Positions 1-7,654 of a stretch of 64,000 nucleotides of DNA are shown here, piece by piece. Location: NCBI RefSeq assembly GCF_001875325.1, contig NZ_MDDC01000003.1:62001-126000 (forward strand), written 5' to 3'. A program made the translations under genes and the position numbers. The stretch's first letter is position 1, and every line of letters starts with the position of its first letter. The notes under the pieces are model-generated. The model saw only the letters and a list, made by a program, of their open reading frames with translations, did not search any database and was not told where the DNA came from. This stretch comes from Neomoorella thermoacetica. Its GTDB lineage: Bacteria; Bacillota; DSM-521; Neomoorellales; Neomoorellaceae.

Positions 1-1039
1 TTTCCATCAGGAAAGCTTCCAGCTCCTGGCTGGAGAGGCCCAGGCCCTTGATGTTGGGGAAGACGTAGAAGGAACCCACAGGTCGCTTGCAGGTAATACC
101 GGGAATGCTGTTCAGGCCATCAACAATAATGTCCCGCCGCCTCTTAAATTCGGCTACCATGGCCTCGGCGGCGTCCTGTGGTCCGGTAAGGGCCTCCTGG
201 GCGGCCTTCTGGGTAAAGGCGGCGGTGCAGGAGTTGGAATTGACCATCAACTGGGCGATGCGCTCGGCGAGCTCCCGGTGCATCAAACCGTAGCCGATCC
301 GCCAACCGGTCATGGCGTAGGTCTTGGAGAAACCGTCCAGGATAATGGTCCAGTCCTTCATACCCGGCTGGGCGGCAATGGATACCGGACGGGCCCCGTC
401 GTAAACGATGCGGTCGTAGATCTCATCGGCCAGGACGACAATGTTCTTACCCCGGACCAGGTCGGCGATGCGGGCGATATCTTCAGCCGTGAGGACGCCG
501 CCGGTGGGGTTGGCCGGGGAATTGATGATCAGGAGTTTGGTTTTGGGGGTGATGAGCCGTGCCAGTTCATCGACATCCAGGCGGAAGTCGTTTTCTTCCC
601 GGATGGGCAGGGGAACTGCCTTGCCGCCGACGAAGTTGATGACAGATTCATAAATGGGGAAGCCGGGATTGGGGTAGATGACCTCATCGCCGGGGTTTAC
701 CAGGGCCAGGATGGTAAAGAACATTATGGGCTTACCCCCGGGAACGATGACGACTTCTTCCGGGTCGTAATGAACGCCCTTCTGCCGGGTGGCGTACTCG
801 GCAATGGTCGCCCGGACTTCCGGCAGGCCGGGGGCGGGGGTGTAATGGGTGTAACCTTCATTCAAGGCCCGGATGCCGGCGTCGATTATGTTCCGGGGGG
901 TAGCGAAATCGGGTTCGCCGATTTCCAGGTGGATGATCTCCTTGCCCCGGGCTTCCAGGGCTTTGGCCTTGGCCAGGACCATAAAGGCCGTTTCGGTACC
1001 CAGGTCCGCCATTTTGTCGGCAAAGATCTTTTCAAACAT
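1..1039 (-). CDS. PLP-dependent class I aminotransferase (3' end outside window)
   Basis: This is a fold-type I, PLP-dependent aminotransferase of the aspartate aminotransferase superfamily, expected to be cytoplasmic and to move an amino group between an amino acid and a 2-oxoacid. About 346 codons are visible; the stop lies beyond the window edge, so roughly the last 40-50 residues are missing. Landmarks: the N-terminal EIGEPDFATP stretch, the PLP-contacting NSPANPTGG motif (about residue 177), and the SKTYAMTGWR motif (about residue 236) that holds the Schiff-base lysine. The start ATG follows an AGGAGGAG ribosome site. It lies 162 bp downstream of a 2-hydroxyacid dehydrogenase on the same strand. 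The pair could interconvert glyoxylate or hydroxypyruvate with glycine or serine, but the amino donor cannot be told from sequence. Confidence 0.9.
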   Translation of the reverse strand, partial: MFEKIFADKMADLGTETAFMVLAKAKALEARGKEIIHLEIGEPDFATPRNIIDAGIRALNEGYTHYTPAPGLPEVRATIAEYATRQKGVHYDPEEVVIVPGGKPIMFFTILALVNPGDEVIYPNPGFPIYESVINFVGGKAVPLPIREENDFRLDVDELARLITPKTKLLIINSPANPTGGVLTAEDIARIADLVRGKNIVVLADEIYDRIVYDGARPVSIAAQPGMKDWTIILDGFSKTYAMTGWRIGYGLMHRELAERIAQLMVNSNSCTAAFTQKAAQEALTGPQDAAEAMVAEFKRRRDIIVDGLNSIPGITCKRPVGSFYVFPNIKGLGLSSQELEAFLME

Positions 1040-1201
1040 GGGCTTTCTCCTCCTGCGAAAATTGGGATCTGGTAAAAATGGTGCTCCTCTGGTTAGTTGC
1101 ATGCCGGGTTCTTTAGGGGCCGGGGGTACAGGCGGCGGGTTCCGTGGATCCCGGCTAATAAACTTGGCGCTCAGGTGCTCAAGCGGCGGGGCGGCATGGC
1201 T

Positions 1202-2194
1202 TTATCTCACACCGTGTTGCCGGTAGTAAACCTCGGGGTTCAGGCACTGGGGCGGCAGTTCACCCCGCAGGGCGGCCAGCAGGTTGTTGGCGGCCATTAA
1301 GGCCATATTGGTCCGGGTTTCCCAGGTAGCGCTGGCGATGTGGGGGCAGAGAACAACATTCTCCAGGTCAGCCAGGCCCGGGGCCAGTTCCGGTTCGTTT
1401 TCGAAGACGTCCAGGCCGGCGCCCCAGATCTCCTTCTCTCGCAGGGCTTTGACCAGGGCCTTTTCATCAACGACCGGGCCACGGGAGGTATTAATGAGGA
1501 TTGCTGTTTTCTTCATCAGTTTTAGTTCCGGAGTGCTGATGAGGTGGGTGGTCGAAGGCATTAAGGGAACGTGCAGGGAAACAAAATCAGCTTCCTTGAG
1601 GAGGGTCTCTTTGTCGACAAATTGACCGCCGGTGGCTTCTTCGAAAGCCTTGCTTGGCTGGACATCGTGGTAGAGGACCTTCATATCAAAGCCCCTGGCT
1701 TTGCGGGCAAAGGCGGTGCCGATACGGCCGGCGCCGATGACGCCCAGGGTTTTACCAGTAATTTCCTGGCCGAGCATCAGCAGGGGACCCCAGCCCTTGA
1801 ATTTACCGGCCCGGGTAAACTTATCGCCTTCCACCACCCGCCGCGCCACAGCAAAGAGCAGGGCCCAGGCCATGTCGGCGGTGGCTTCGGTGAGGACGCC
1901 GGGGGTATTGGTGATCATGATCCCGTGCCGGGTGGCGGCTTCCAGGTCGACGTTGTTAAAACCGACGGCTAAATTGGCGAAGATCCTGGCCCCTTTAGCG
2001 GCGGTAAAGACTTCGTCGTCCAGGATGTCCGTCAGGAGGCAGAGGATGCCGTCGCGACCCCGGACCTTTTCCAGCAATTCAGCCCTGGTCAGGACCCGGT
2101 CTTCAGGGTTGATCTCCAGGTCGCAGTGCCCGGCCAGGAGATCCAGGGCTGGCTGCGGGACCGGACGAGTAACATAGACGTTCCATTTAGCCAT
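1202..2194 (-). CDS. 2-hydroxyacid dehydrogenase (glyoxylate/hydroxypyruvate reductase type)
   Basis: This NAD(P)-dependent D-2-hydroxyacid dehydrogenase probably reduces glyoxylate or hydroxypyruvate to glycolate or D-glycerate. At 330 residues it is full length for the family. The Rossmann motif GVIGAGRIGTAFARKARGF lies near residue 150. The catalytic Arg is in NTSRGPVVDE (about 237), the Glu in FENEPEL (about 267) and the His in LCPHIASAT (about 285), all in the family order. The start ATG follows a run of six G. A short reading frame with its own ribosome site overlaps the start (see 2187-2246). The closest named family is GyaR/GhrB. A phosphoglycerate dehydrogenase role is less likely because there is no C-terminal ACT domain. 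Gene order suggests co-transcription with the downstream aminotransferase. Confidence 0.9.
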   Translation of the reverse strand: MAKWNVYVTRPVPQPALDLLAGHCDLEINPEDRVLTRAELLEKVRGRDGILCLLTDILDDEVFTAAKGARIFANLAVGFNNVDLEAATRHGIMITNTPGVLTEATADMAWALLFAVARRVVEGDKFTRAGKFKGWGPLLMLGQEITGKTLGVIGAGRIGTAFARKARGFDMKVLYHDVQPSKAFEEATGGQFVDKETLLKEADFVSLHVPLMPSTTHLISTPELKLMKKTAILINTSRGPVVDEKALVKALREKEIWGAGLDVFENEPELAPGLADLENVVLCPHIASATWETRTNMALMAANNLLAALRGELPPQCLNPEVYYRQHGVR

Positions 2195-2246
2195 ATAAAT
2201 CCCCCCGAAAATTAAGTACTACTTTATTGGGGTTTATATTCGACAT
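2187..2246 (-). CDS. possible 19-residue leader peptide overlapping the dehydrogenase start
   Basis: A 19-codon frame begins with ATG, 11 nt after AAAGGAG, and ends with TAA just inside the start of the 2-hydroxyacid dehydrogenase gene. The two starts would therefore be translationally coupled. The peptide begins MSNINPNKVV and has no recognisable family. It may be chance, because the downstream gene has its own G-rich ribosome site. Confidence 0.3.
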   Translation of the reverse strand: MSNINPNKVVLNFRGDLYG

Positions 2247-2399
2247 TAAGATGTGATCTCCTTTAAAAAATTAAAGTTTAATACAGTATACATTTAAAAA
2301 GACATATTTAATCCGGCCGTTTTTTACGAACCTGGAAGGATTTTAAGATTGAACAGCGAATTATTTTATTAATAAAAGTGGGAGTCTTCTTTTAGGAGT

Positions 2400-2467
2400 C
2401 TTCGTATAAGCCCGGAGATTGGTCTGGGGGATTCTACCAGGTGACCGGAATCACCCTGGCTACGAAG
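2400..2467 (+). promoter_or_regulatory. purine riboswitch aptamer (guanine class)
   Basis: The three-way junction of the purine riboswitch can be drawn by hand. P1 pairs 2400-2406 with 2461-2467 over seven perfect base pairs. P2 pairs 2411-2416 with 2423-2428 (one G-U), and P3 pairs 2440-2444 with 2451-2455. The signature TTCTACC is at 2432-2438. Loop 2 ends in GG and loop 3 begins with CC, as needed for the kissing contact. The J3/1 residue that pairs with the ligand (C74 in xpt numbering) is a C at 2460, which indicates a guanine-type ligand and not adenine. It sits 170 bp upstream of a purine-nucleoside-type ABC transporter operon, which fits its expected targets. The residue equivalent to U47 appears to be A. 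Confidence 0.93.
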
Positions 2468-2600
2468 GGTTATTTCCTTTGTGGCCGAGGAGGTACCCGG
2501 TTTTTCGTTTTTAGCTCCGGGGCATGGTTCATGCAAAGGGGGTGAGGGCACGGTATATAAATAATGTAAAAATAAGGAAGGAAGGAGCCCCAAAAATATC
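2468..2600 (+). other. riboswitch-to-gene leader, expression platform not resolved
   Basis: This is the stretch between the aptamer and the ribosome site. A weak hairpin, CCCGG at 2496-2500 with CCGGG at 2517-2521, has a T-rich loop and no T tract after it, so I do not call a classical terminator. GGGGC at 2519-2523 can also pair with GCCCC at 2587-2591. A TATATAAATAATG stretch at 2554-2566 looks promoter-like but lacks a convincing -35 box. Confidence 0.4.
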
Positions 2601-2639
2601 AAGGAGGTGTGAGCCGCGGTTACGGTACCGCGGGCGAGT
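2601..2639 (+). promoter_or_regulatory. Shine-Dalgarno bridged to the start codon by a hairpin
   Basis: AAGGAGG (2601-2607) is the only good ribosome site for the lipoprotein gene, but it ends 32 nt before its ATG at 2640. Between them lies a perfect 7-bp hairpin, 2614-2620 with 2627-2633 and a 6-nt loop. Folding it leaves about 12 nt between Shine-Dalgarno and start. An in-frame TGA at 2610 rules out an upstream start. Possibly it is part of the riboswitch output. Confidence 0.55.
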
Positions 2640-3779
2640 ATGAAGAAAGGCATTCGCGTACTGTTGATGTTGCTCCTGGCCCTGGCGGTGGCTGTCGCTG
2701 CCGCAGGTTGCGGCGGCCAGAAGCCGGCCGGCGAGAGTAAAAGCGGGGGTAATACGGCGGGCGGCGGGCAGGATCAAAACCAGAAAATGAAGGTGGCCTT
2801 CGTTTATGTAGGTCCGGTCGGTGATGCGGGCTGGAGCTGGGCCCACGACCAGGGCCGGAAATACCTGGCGGAAAAGCTGCCCTGGGTGGAAGCCACCTAC
2901 ATGGAGAACGTACCTGAAGGGGCCGACGCGGAGCGCGTCCTGACCGAGCTGGCGGAACAGGGTAATAAGATAATTTTTGCCACCAGCTTTGGCTACATGG
3001 ACTACGTCATCAACGTGGCCAAGAAATACCCCAACGTCATCTTTATGCACTGTTCCGGCTACAAGACGGCGGAGAATGTCGGTACTTACTTCGGCGCCAT
3101 GGAAGAGGCCCGTTACCTCTCGGGTATGGTGGCCGGCAAGATGACCAAGAAGAACGTCCTGGGCTTCGTAGCCGCCCACCCCATCCCGGAGGTTATCCGC
3201 GGCATCAACGCCTTTACCCTGGGGGCGCGCTCGGTTAACCCCAACGTAAAGGTCAAGGTAGTCTGGACCAATACCTGGTATGACCCGGCCGCCGAGAAAC
3301 AGGCCGCCCTGAGCCTGCTGGACGCCGGGGCTGATATCATCGCCCAGCACCAGGATACCCCGGGCCCACAACAGGCAGCCCAGGAGAGGGGCGCCTACGG
3401 TATCGGCTATGACAGCGATATGAGCCAGTTCGCCCCCAACGCCACCCTGACTTCGCCCGTCTGGAACTGGGGTCCCTACTATGTGAAGACAGTGGAAGCC
3501 GTCAAGAACGGCACCTGGAAACCGGAGCAATACTACGGCACCATGAAGGACGGGATCGTCGACCTGGCGCCCTTCAACAAGATGGTGCCCCAGGATGTCC
3601 GCGACCTGGTAGAGAAGAAGAAACAGGAGATCATTGACGGCAAATTCTTCGTATTCCAGGGGCCCATTAAGGACCAGAGCGGCAAGATCCGGGTCCAGGA
3701 AGGCCAGAAGATGAGCCAGGAAGATATCCTGGGCTTCAACTGGTTTGTAGAAGGCGTCGAGGGTGAAATCCCGAAATAA
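2640..3779 (+). CDS. BMP-family nucleoside-binding lipoprotein
   Basis: This is the membrane-anchored substrate-binding protein of an ABC importer, in the basic membrane protein (BMP/Med/PnrA/NupN) family, whose studied members bind purine nucleosides. A 23-residue signal peptide ends in the lipobox AAGC, with Cys24 the expected lipidated residue. A Gly/Ser/Gln linker follows, then the BMP fold beginning MKVAFVYVGPVGDAGWSWAH, with the conserved YVGPVGDAGW loop. The length of 379 residues is normal. It is the first gene behind a purine riboswitch and is followed by an ATPase and two permeases, so nucleoside uptake under guanine control is well supported. The exact ligand (guanosine, inosine, adenosine or deoxynucleoside) is not shown by sequence. 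Confidence 0.93.
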   Translation: MKKGIRVLLMLLLALAVAVAAAGCGGQKPAGESKSGGNTAGGGQDQNQKMKVAFVYVGPVGDAGWSWAHDQGRKYLAEKLPWVEATYMENVPEGADAERVLTELAEQGNKIIFATSFGYMDYVINVAKKYPNVIFMHCSGYKTAENVGTYFGAMEEARYLSGMVAGKMTKKNVLGFVAAHPIPEVIRGINAFTLGARSVNPNVKVKVVWTNTWYDPAAEKQAALSLLDAGADIIAQHQDTPGPQQAAQERGAYGIGYDSDMSQFAPNATLTSPVWNWGPYYVKTVEAVKNGTWKPEQYYGTMKDGIVDLAPFNKMVPQDVRDLVEKKKQEIIDGKFFVFQGPIKDQSGKIRVQEGQKMSQEDILGFNWFVEGVEGEIPK

Positions 3780-3797
3780 GGGTCTCTTGGAAATGGG

Positions 3798-3828
3798 GGC
3801 CGTGGGATTTATTTCCACGGCCTTTCCC
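3798..3828 (+). terminator. hairpin between lipoprotein and ATPase genes
   Basis: GGCCGTGG (3798-3805) pairs perfectly with CCACGGCC (3815-3822) across a 9-nt loop and is followed only by TTTCCC. It is either a weak terminator that lowers expression of the transporter subunits relative to the binding protein, or an mRNA-stabilising 3' hairpin. Confidence 0.6.
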
Positions 3829-3988
3829 ATAGCCCGTGGGTTAAGTAGCATAATAATTATTAGTCAAAAATTTAGCTATAAGTAACTGCAAAGGGCAGGA
3901 ATTTTACCGGCCGTAGCGAATGAGTAGATGTATGATGATAAGACGCGGTTTTACTTTTAAGTTGCTACCTCCGGGGAGGTAAAATTTC

Positions 3989-5506
3989 ATGGCAGTACCG
4001 CTGGTTGAGATGCGGGGGATAACCAAGGTTTTTCCGGGTGTGGTGGCCAACGAGGGGGTCAACCTGGCCGTCCACGCCGGGGAGATACACGCCCTGCTGG
4101 GGGAGAACGGGGCGGGAAAAAGTACCCTGATGAGCGTCCTTACGGGCCTGTACCGGCCTGATGGGGGAGAGATCTACCTGGACGGCAGGAGGGTGAATTT
4201 CCGCTCGCCCCGGGACGCCATTGAGGCGGGCATCGGCATGGTCCACCAGCACTTCCGGCTGGTGGCGCCCTTTACGGTAACTGAGAATGTGGCCCTGGGG
4301 CTTAAAGGCGGCCTCAAGCTGAACATTAACCGGCTGGCCGGGGAAATAGCCGCCCTTTCTAAAGAATACGGCCTCCAGGTGGACCCCCAGGCGCGGATCT
4401 GGCAGCTTTCAGTGGGGGAACAGCAGCGCGTCGAGATTATTAAGCTCCTGTACCGCAAGGCCCGGGTCCTGATTCTCGATGAACCCACGGCCGTCCTGAC
4501 TCCCCAGGAAGCCCGGGATCTTTACCGGACTTTGAAAAGGATGGCAGCCCAGGGCTGCGCCGTAATCTTTATTACCCATAAGCTCCAGGAAGTCATGGAC
4601 GCCGCCGATACCATCACTATTCTCCGGGGCGGCAGGACGGTGGCCACGGTGAAAAAGGGTGATACCAGCGAAAAGGAACTGGCCCGGATGATGGTCGGCC
4701 GGGAGATAGCCTGGCAGGAGGATAAGCCTGTAGTTAAAAAAGGTGAAAAGGTCCTGGAGATCAAAGATTTAAAGGCCTTCAACGATAAGGGCCTGCTGGC
4801 CCTGCGGGGAATCAACCTGGAGGTCTTTGCCGGGGAGATCCTTGGTATTGCCGGGGTGGCCGGCAACGGCCAGCGGGAGCTGGCCGAGGTCATTGCCGGA
4901 CTGCGGCCCTGCCAGGGCGGCACCATTACCGTTTCCGGGAAGAAGCTAGGCCAGTGCGACCCCTGCCGCGTAATCCAGGCCGGAGTGGGCTATATACCCG
5001 AAGATCGCCTGGGTACGGGCCTGGTACCCAACCTGGGAGCTGTCGACAACCTGCTCCTGAAAGAATACCGCCATCCCCGCTGGGGCAGGACCCTTATGAG
5101 CCGGAAGGCAGCGCGCCAGTGGGCCGGCGAATTGGTGGAACACTTCAAAGTCAAGATGGCCGGCCTTGACGCCCCGGTGAAGATGATGTCCGGGGGCAAC
5201 CTGCAGCGGCTGCTCCTGGCCCGGGAGATTTCCTCCCGGCCGCGCCTGCTGGTGGCCGTCTACCCGGCCCGGGGCCTGGATGTGGGCGCAACGGAAACGG
5301 TCCACCGCCTGCTCCTGGAGCAGCGGGCCGCCGGCACGGCCATCCTCCTCATCTCCGAGGACCTGGAGGAGCTCTTCCGGCTGGCCGACCGCATAGCAGT
5401 AATGTATGAAGGCCAGATCATGGGCTTGATGGCCACTGAAAAGGCCAGTGTGGAGGAACTGGGCCTGATGATGGCCGGGTCGAAAAGAATGGAGGTCGGA
5501 GCCTGA
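3989..5506 (+). CDS. nucleoside ABC transporter, double ATPase subunit
   Basis: This cytoplasmic ATPase (NupO/YufO-like) powers nucleoside import. It has two fused nucleotide-binding domains, as in ribose and nucleoside importers. Domain 1 has Walker A GENGAGKST (residues 38-46), signature LSVGEQQRVE and Walker B VLILDEPTAVL. Domain 2 starts near residue 255. It has a degenerate Walker A (GVAGNGQRE) and a degenerate Walker B with no Glu (RLLVAVYPARGLD), but keeps a signature MSGGNLQRLL. This asymmetry is usual in the family and implies a single hydrolysing site. Its 505 residues match family length. The start follows GGGGAGG. The stop codon overlaps the next start by one base (TGATG), giving tight coupling with the permease. 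Confidence 0.95.
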   Translation: MAVPLVEMRGITKVFPGVVANEGVNLAVHAGEIHALLGENGAGKSTLMSVLTGLYRPDGGEIYLDGRRVNFRSPRDAIEAGIGMVHQHFRLVAPFTVTENVALGLKGGLKLNINRLAGEIAALSKEYGLQVDPQARIWQLSVGEQQRVEIIKLLYRKARVLILDEPTAVLTPQEARDLYRTLKRMAAQGCAVIFITHKLQEVMDAADTITILRGGRTVATVKKGDTSEKELARMMVGREIAWQEDKPVVKKGEKVLEIKDLKAFNDKGLLALRGINLEVFAGEILGIAGVAGNGQRELAEVIAGLRPCQGGTITVSGKKLGQCDPCRVIQAGVGYIPEDRLGTGLVPNLGAVDNLLLKEYRHPRWGRTLMSRKAARQWAGELVEHFKVKMAGLDAPVKMMSGGNLQRLLLAREISSRPRLLVAVYPARGLDVGATETVHRLLLEQRAAGTAILLISEDLEELFRLADRIAVMYEGQIMGLMATEKASVEELGLMMAGSKRMEVGA

Positions 5507-6627
5507 TGCCAGCTACAGCCGCACCCCAGAATACCAGCCGGAGTTCCGGGCCGGGATCTGGACCCGTGTTAACCTGGGAAAAGCGCCTGGAACCCTCGCG
5601 CTTAATGGCCGTGGTAGTTCCCGTTATATCCGTCATCCTGGCCCTGGCCGTCGGGGCCATCTTCCTGTCGGCCACCGGCTTTCAACCGTTGAAGGTCTAC
5701 CAGAGCATGCTCAACGGGGCCGTCGGTTCCAAGTACGGTATCTCGGAAACCATCGTCAAGGCTATCCCCCTGATGCTGGCAGGACTGGGGGTTTCGGTGG
5801 CCTTCCGCATGCTCCTCTGGAACATCGGCGCTGAAGGCCAGTTCTATATGGGCGCCTTTGGTGCCAGCTGGGTGGCCCTGACCTTTCCCCATTTACCGGC
5901 CTACATTATGCTGCCGGCCATGTTCCTTGCCGGGGGCTTGATGGGGGCCCTGTGGGGATTGCTGCCGGCCCTGCCCCGGGCCAAATGGGGCGTCAACGAG
6001 GTCATTACCACCCTGATGCTCAACTATGTAGCCATCCTCTGGGTGGACTACCTGGTTTACGGTCCCTGGAAGGACCCCAGGGGTTTTAACTTTCCCCTTA
6101 CGGCCCCCTTCAGCGATGCCGCGTCGTTGCCCACCATTGCCGGCACCCGGGTGCACGTGGGGCTGATCTTTGCCCTGGTGGCGGCCGTCCTCCTCGCCAT
6201 TATCCTCTGGCGCACCAGGTGGGGTTACGAGATCCGGATCATCGGCGAGAGCGCCCGGGCCGCCCGCTACGCCGGCATGAATATCGAACGCAATATTATC
6301 CTGGTCATGCTCCTTAGCGGCGCCCTGGCCGGGCTGGCCGGCATGAGCGAGGTGGCCGGCATTACCCACCGCCTCCAGCACGGCATCTCCCCGGGATACG
6401 GCTATACCGCCATTATCATTGCCTGGCTGGCCAAGCTCCACCCGGCGACCATCATCCTGGTTTCCCTCCTCTTCGGCGGTCTCATTGTCGGCGGGTACAG
6501 CGTCCAGACTTCCGGGGTACCGGCGGCCACGGTATCAATGCTCCAGGGGGCTATCCTCTTCTTTGTCCTTGGCGGTGAGATCCTGACCCGTTACCGGTTG
6601 CACTTCGGTCGCAAGGAGGGTAAGTAA
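5506..6627 (+). CDS. nucleoside ABC transporter permease 1 (NupP-like)
   Basis: This is an integral membrane permease of the branched-chain amino acid/ribose/nucleoside superfamily (BPD_transp_2), 373 residues. After a polar N-terminal tail of about 35 residues there are repeated hydrophobic spans. The NIGAEGQFYMGAFGA motif near residue 105 is the conserved EAA-like glycine-rich segment, and GVNEVITTLMLNY is typical of the NupP/YufP branch. It is translationally coupled to the ATPase by a one-base overlap and separated from the second permease by 2 nt, so the two should form the heterodimeric channel. The function assignment rests on family and operon; transport direction is import because a binding lipoprotein is present. 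Confidence 0.93.
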   Translation: MPATAAPQNTSRSSGPGSGPVLTWEKRLEPSRLMAVVVPVISVILALAVGAIFLSATGFQPLKVYQSMLNGAVGSKYGISETIVKAIPLMLAGLGVSVAFRMLLWNIGAEGQFYMGAFGASWVALTFPHLPAYIMLPAMFLAGGLMGALWGLLPALPRAKWGVNEVITTLMLNYVAILWVDYLVYGPWKDPRGFNFPLTAPFSDAASLPTIAGTRVHVGLIFALVAAVLLAIILWRTRWGYEIRIIGESARAARYAGMNIERNIILVMLLSGALAGLAGMSEVAGITHRLQHGISPGYGYTAIIIAWLAKLHPATIILVSLLFGGLIVGGYSVQTSGVPAATVSMLQGAILFFVLGGEILTRYRLHFGRKEGK

Positions 6628-6629
6628 TC

Positions 6630-7565
6630 ATGGAGAATTCGGTCTGGATTGCCATCCTGGCGGCGGCCATTACCGCCGGCACGCCCATCCTTTTTGCCGC
6701 CCTGGGAGAGATCATCACTGAAAGGGCCGGTGTCCTCAACCTGGGCGTGGAGGGCATGATGCTGGTCGGTGCGGTGACGGGTTTTATGGTCGCCGTCAAG
6801 ACCGCCAGCCCCTGGCTGGGTTTCCTGGCAGCCCTGGTAGCCGCCGGGGCTATGGCGGCAATCTTCGCCGTCCTGACTATAACCCTGCGGGCCAACCAGG
6901 TGGTCACCGGCCTGGCCCTGACTATCTTTGGTACCGGCTTGAGCGGCTTCCTGGGTAAGCCTTATGTGGGCATCCCCTTGCCAGTGAGCTTCAAACCGGT
7001 GGCCCTGCCGCTACTTTCCCAGATCCCCTTTATCGGCCCCGTTTTTTTCCGTCACGATCCCCTGGTTTACCTGAGCTATATCCTGGTACCCGTGCTCTGG
7101 TATTACTTCTACCGTACCCGGCCGGGCCTGAACCTGCGGGCGGTGGGGGAAAACCCGGCGGCGGCCGACGCCCTGGGGGTCAATGTCTTTGCCCTGCGTT
7201 ACATCTACGTGATCATCGGCGGTATGCTGGCCGGGGCCGGGGGAGCCTTCCTTTCCCTGGCCTACGCTCCCAGCTGGCTGGAAAACATGACGGCAGGCCG
7301 CGGCTGGATTGCCGTCGCTCTGGTAATCTTCGCCGTGTGGGATCCGGTTAAAGCCCTCCTTGGTTCTTACCTTTTCGGGGGCGTTGACGCCCTGACCTAC
7401 AGCCTCCAGGCGGCGACCAGGATTGCCATCCCGTCCTTCTTCTTAAAAATGTTACCCTACATCTTAACGATCATCGTCCTGATCGTCGCTACCCGCCAGA
7501 CTATCGTCAAGCATATAGGGGCGCCGGGGGCCCTGTCCATCCCCTATGACCGGGAGGAAAGGTAG
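6630..7565 (+). CDS. nucleoside ABC transporter permease 2 (NupQ-like)
   Basis: This is the second membrane subunit of the nucleoside importer, 311 residues and almost entirely hydrophobic, with about 8-9 transmembrane spans. The conserved LGEIITERAGVLNLGVEGMM motif near residues 26-45 and the RAVGENPAAADALGVNV segment are hallmarks of the NupQ/YufQ branch. The start ATG lies 2 nt after the preceding stop behind AAGGAGG. It probably pairs with the preceding permease. There is no terminator between it and the following oxidoreductase gene 89 bp downstream, so the riboswitch could control that gene as well. Confidence 0.93.
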   Translation: MENSVWIAILAAAITAGTPILFAALGEIITERAGVLNLGVEGMMLVGAVTGFMVAVKTASPWLGFLAALVAAGAMAAIFAVLTITLRANQVVTGLALTIFGTGLSGFLGKPYVGIPLPVSFKPVALPLLSQIPFIGPVFFRHDPLVYLSYILVPVLWYYFYRTRPGLNLRAVGENPAAADALGVNVFALRYIYVIIGGMLAGAGGAFLSLAYAPSWLENMTAGRGWIAVALVIFAVWDPVKALLGSYLFGGVDALTYSLQAATRIAIPSFFLKMLPYILTIIVLIVATRQTIVKHIGAPGALSIPYDREER

Positions 7566-7654
7566 TTAAAAAAGGCCTGGCGGTAAGCAGGATTAAATAA
7601 TTTTGGCCCGAATTTATATATATTAAAAAGAGCCTTGCCAGGGGGGAAGAACTC

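Noticed and set aside
278-1075. Long open frames antisense to the aminotransferase and to many other genes
   Set aside because: They arise from GC-rich codon bias, have no ribosome site or family motif, and lie fully within well-supported genes.
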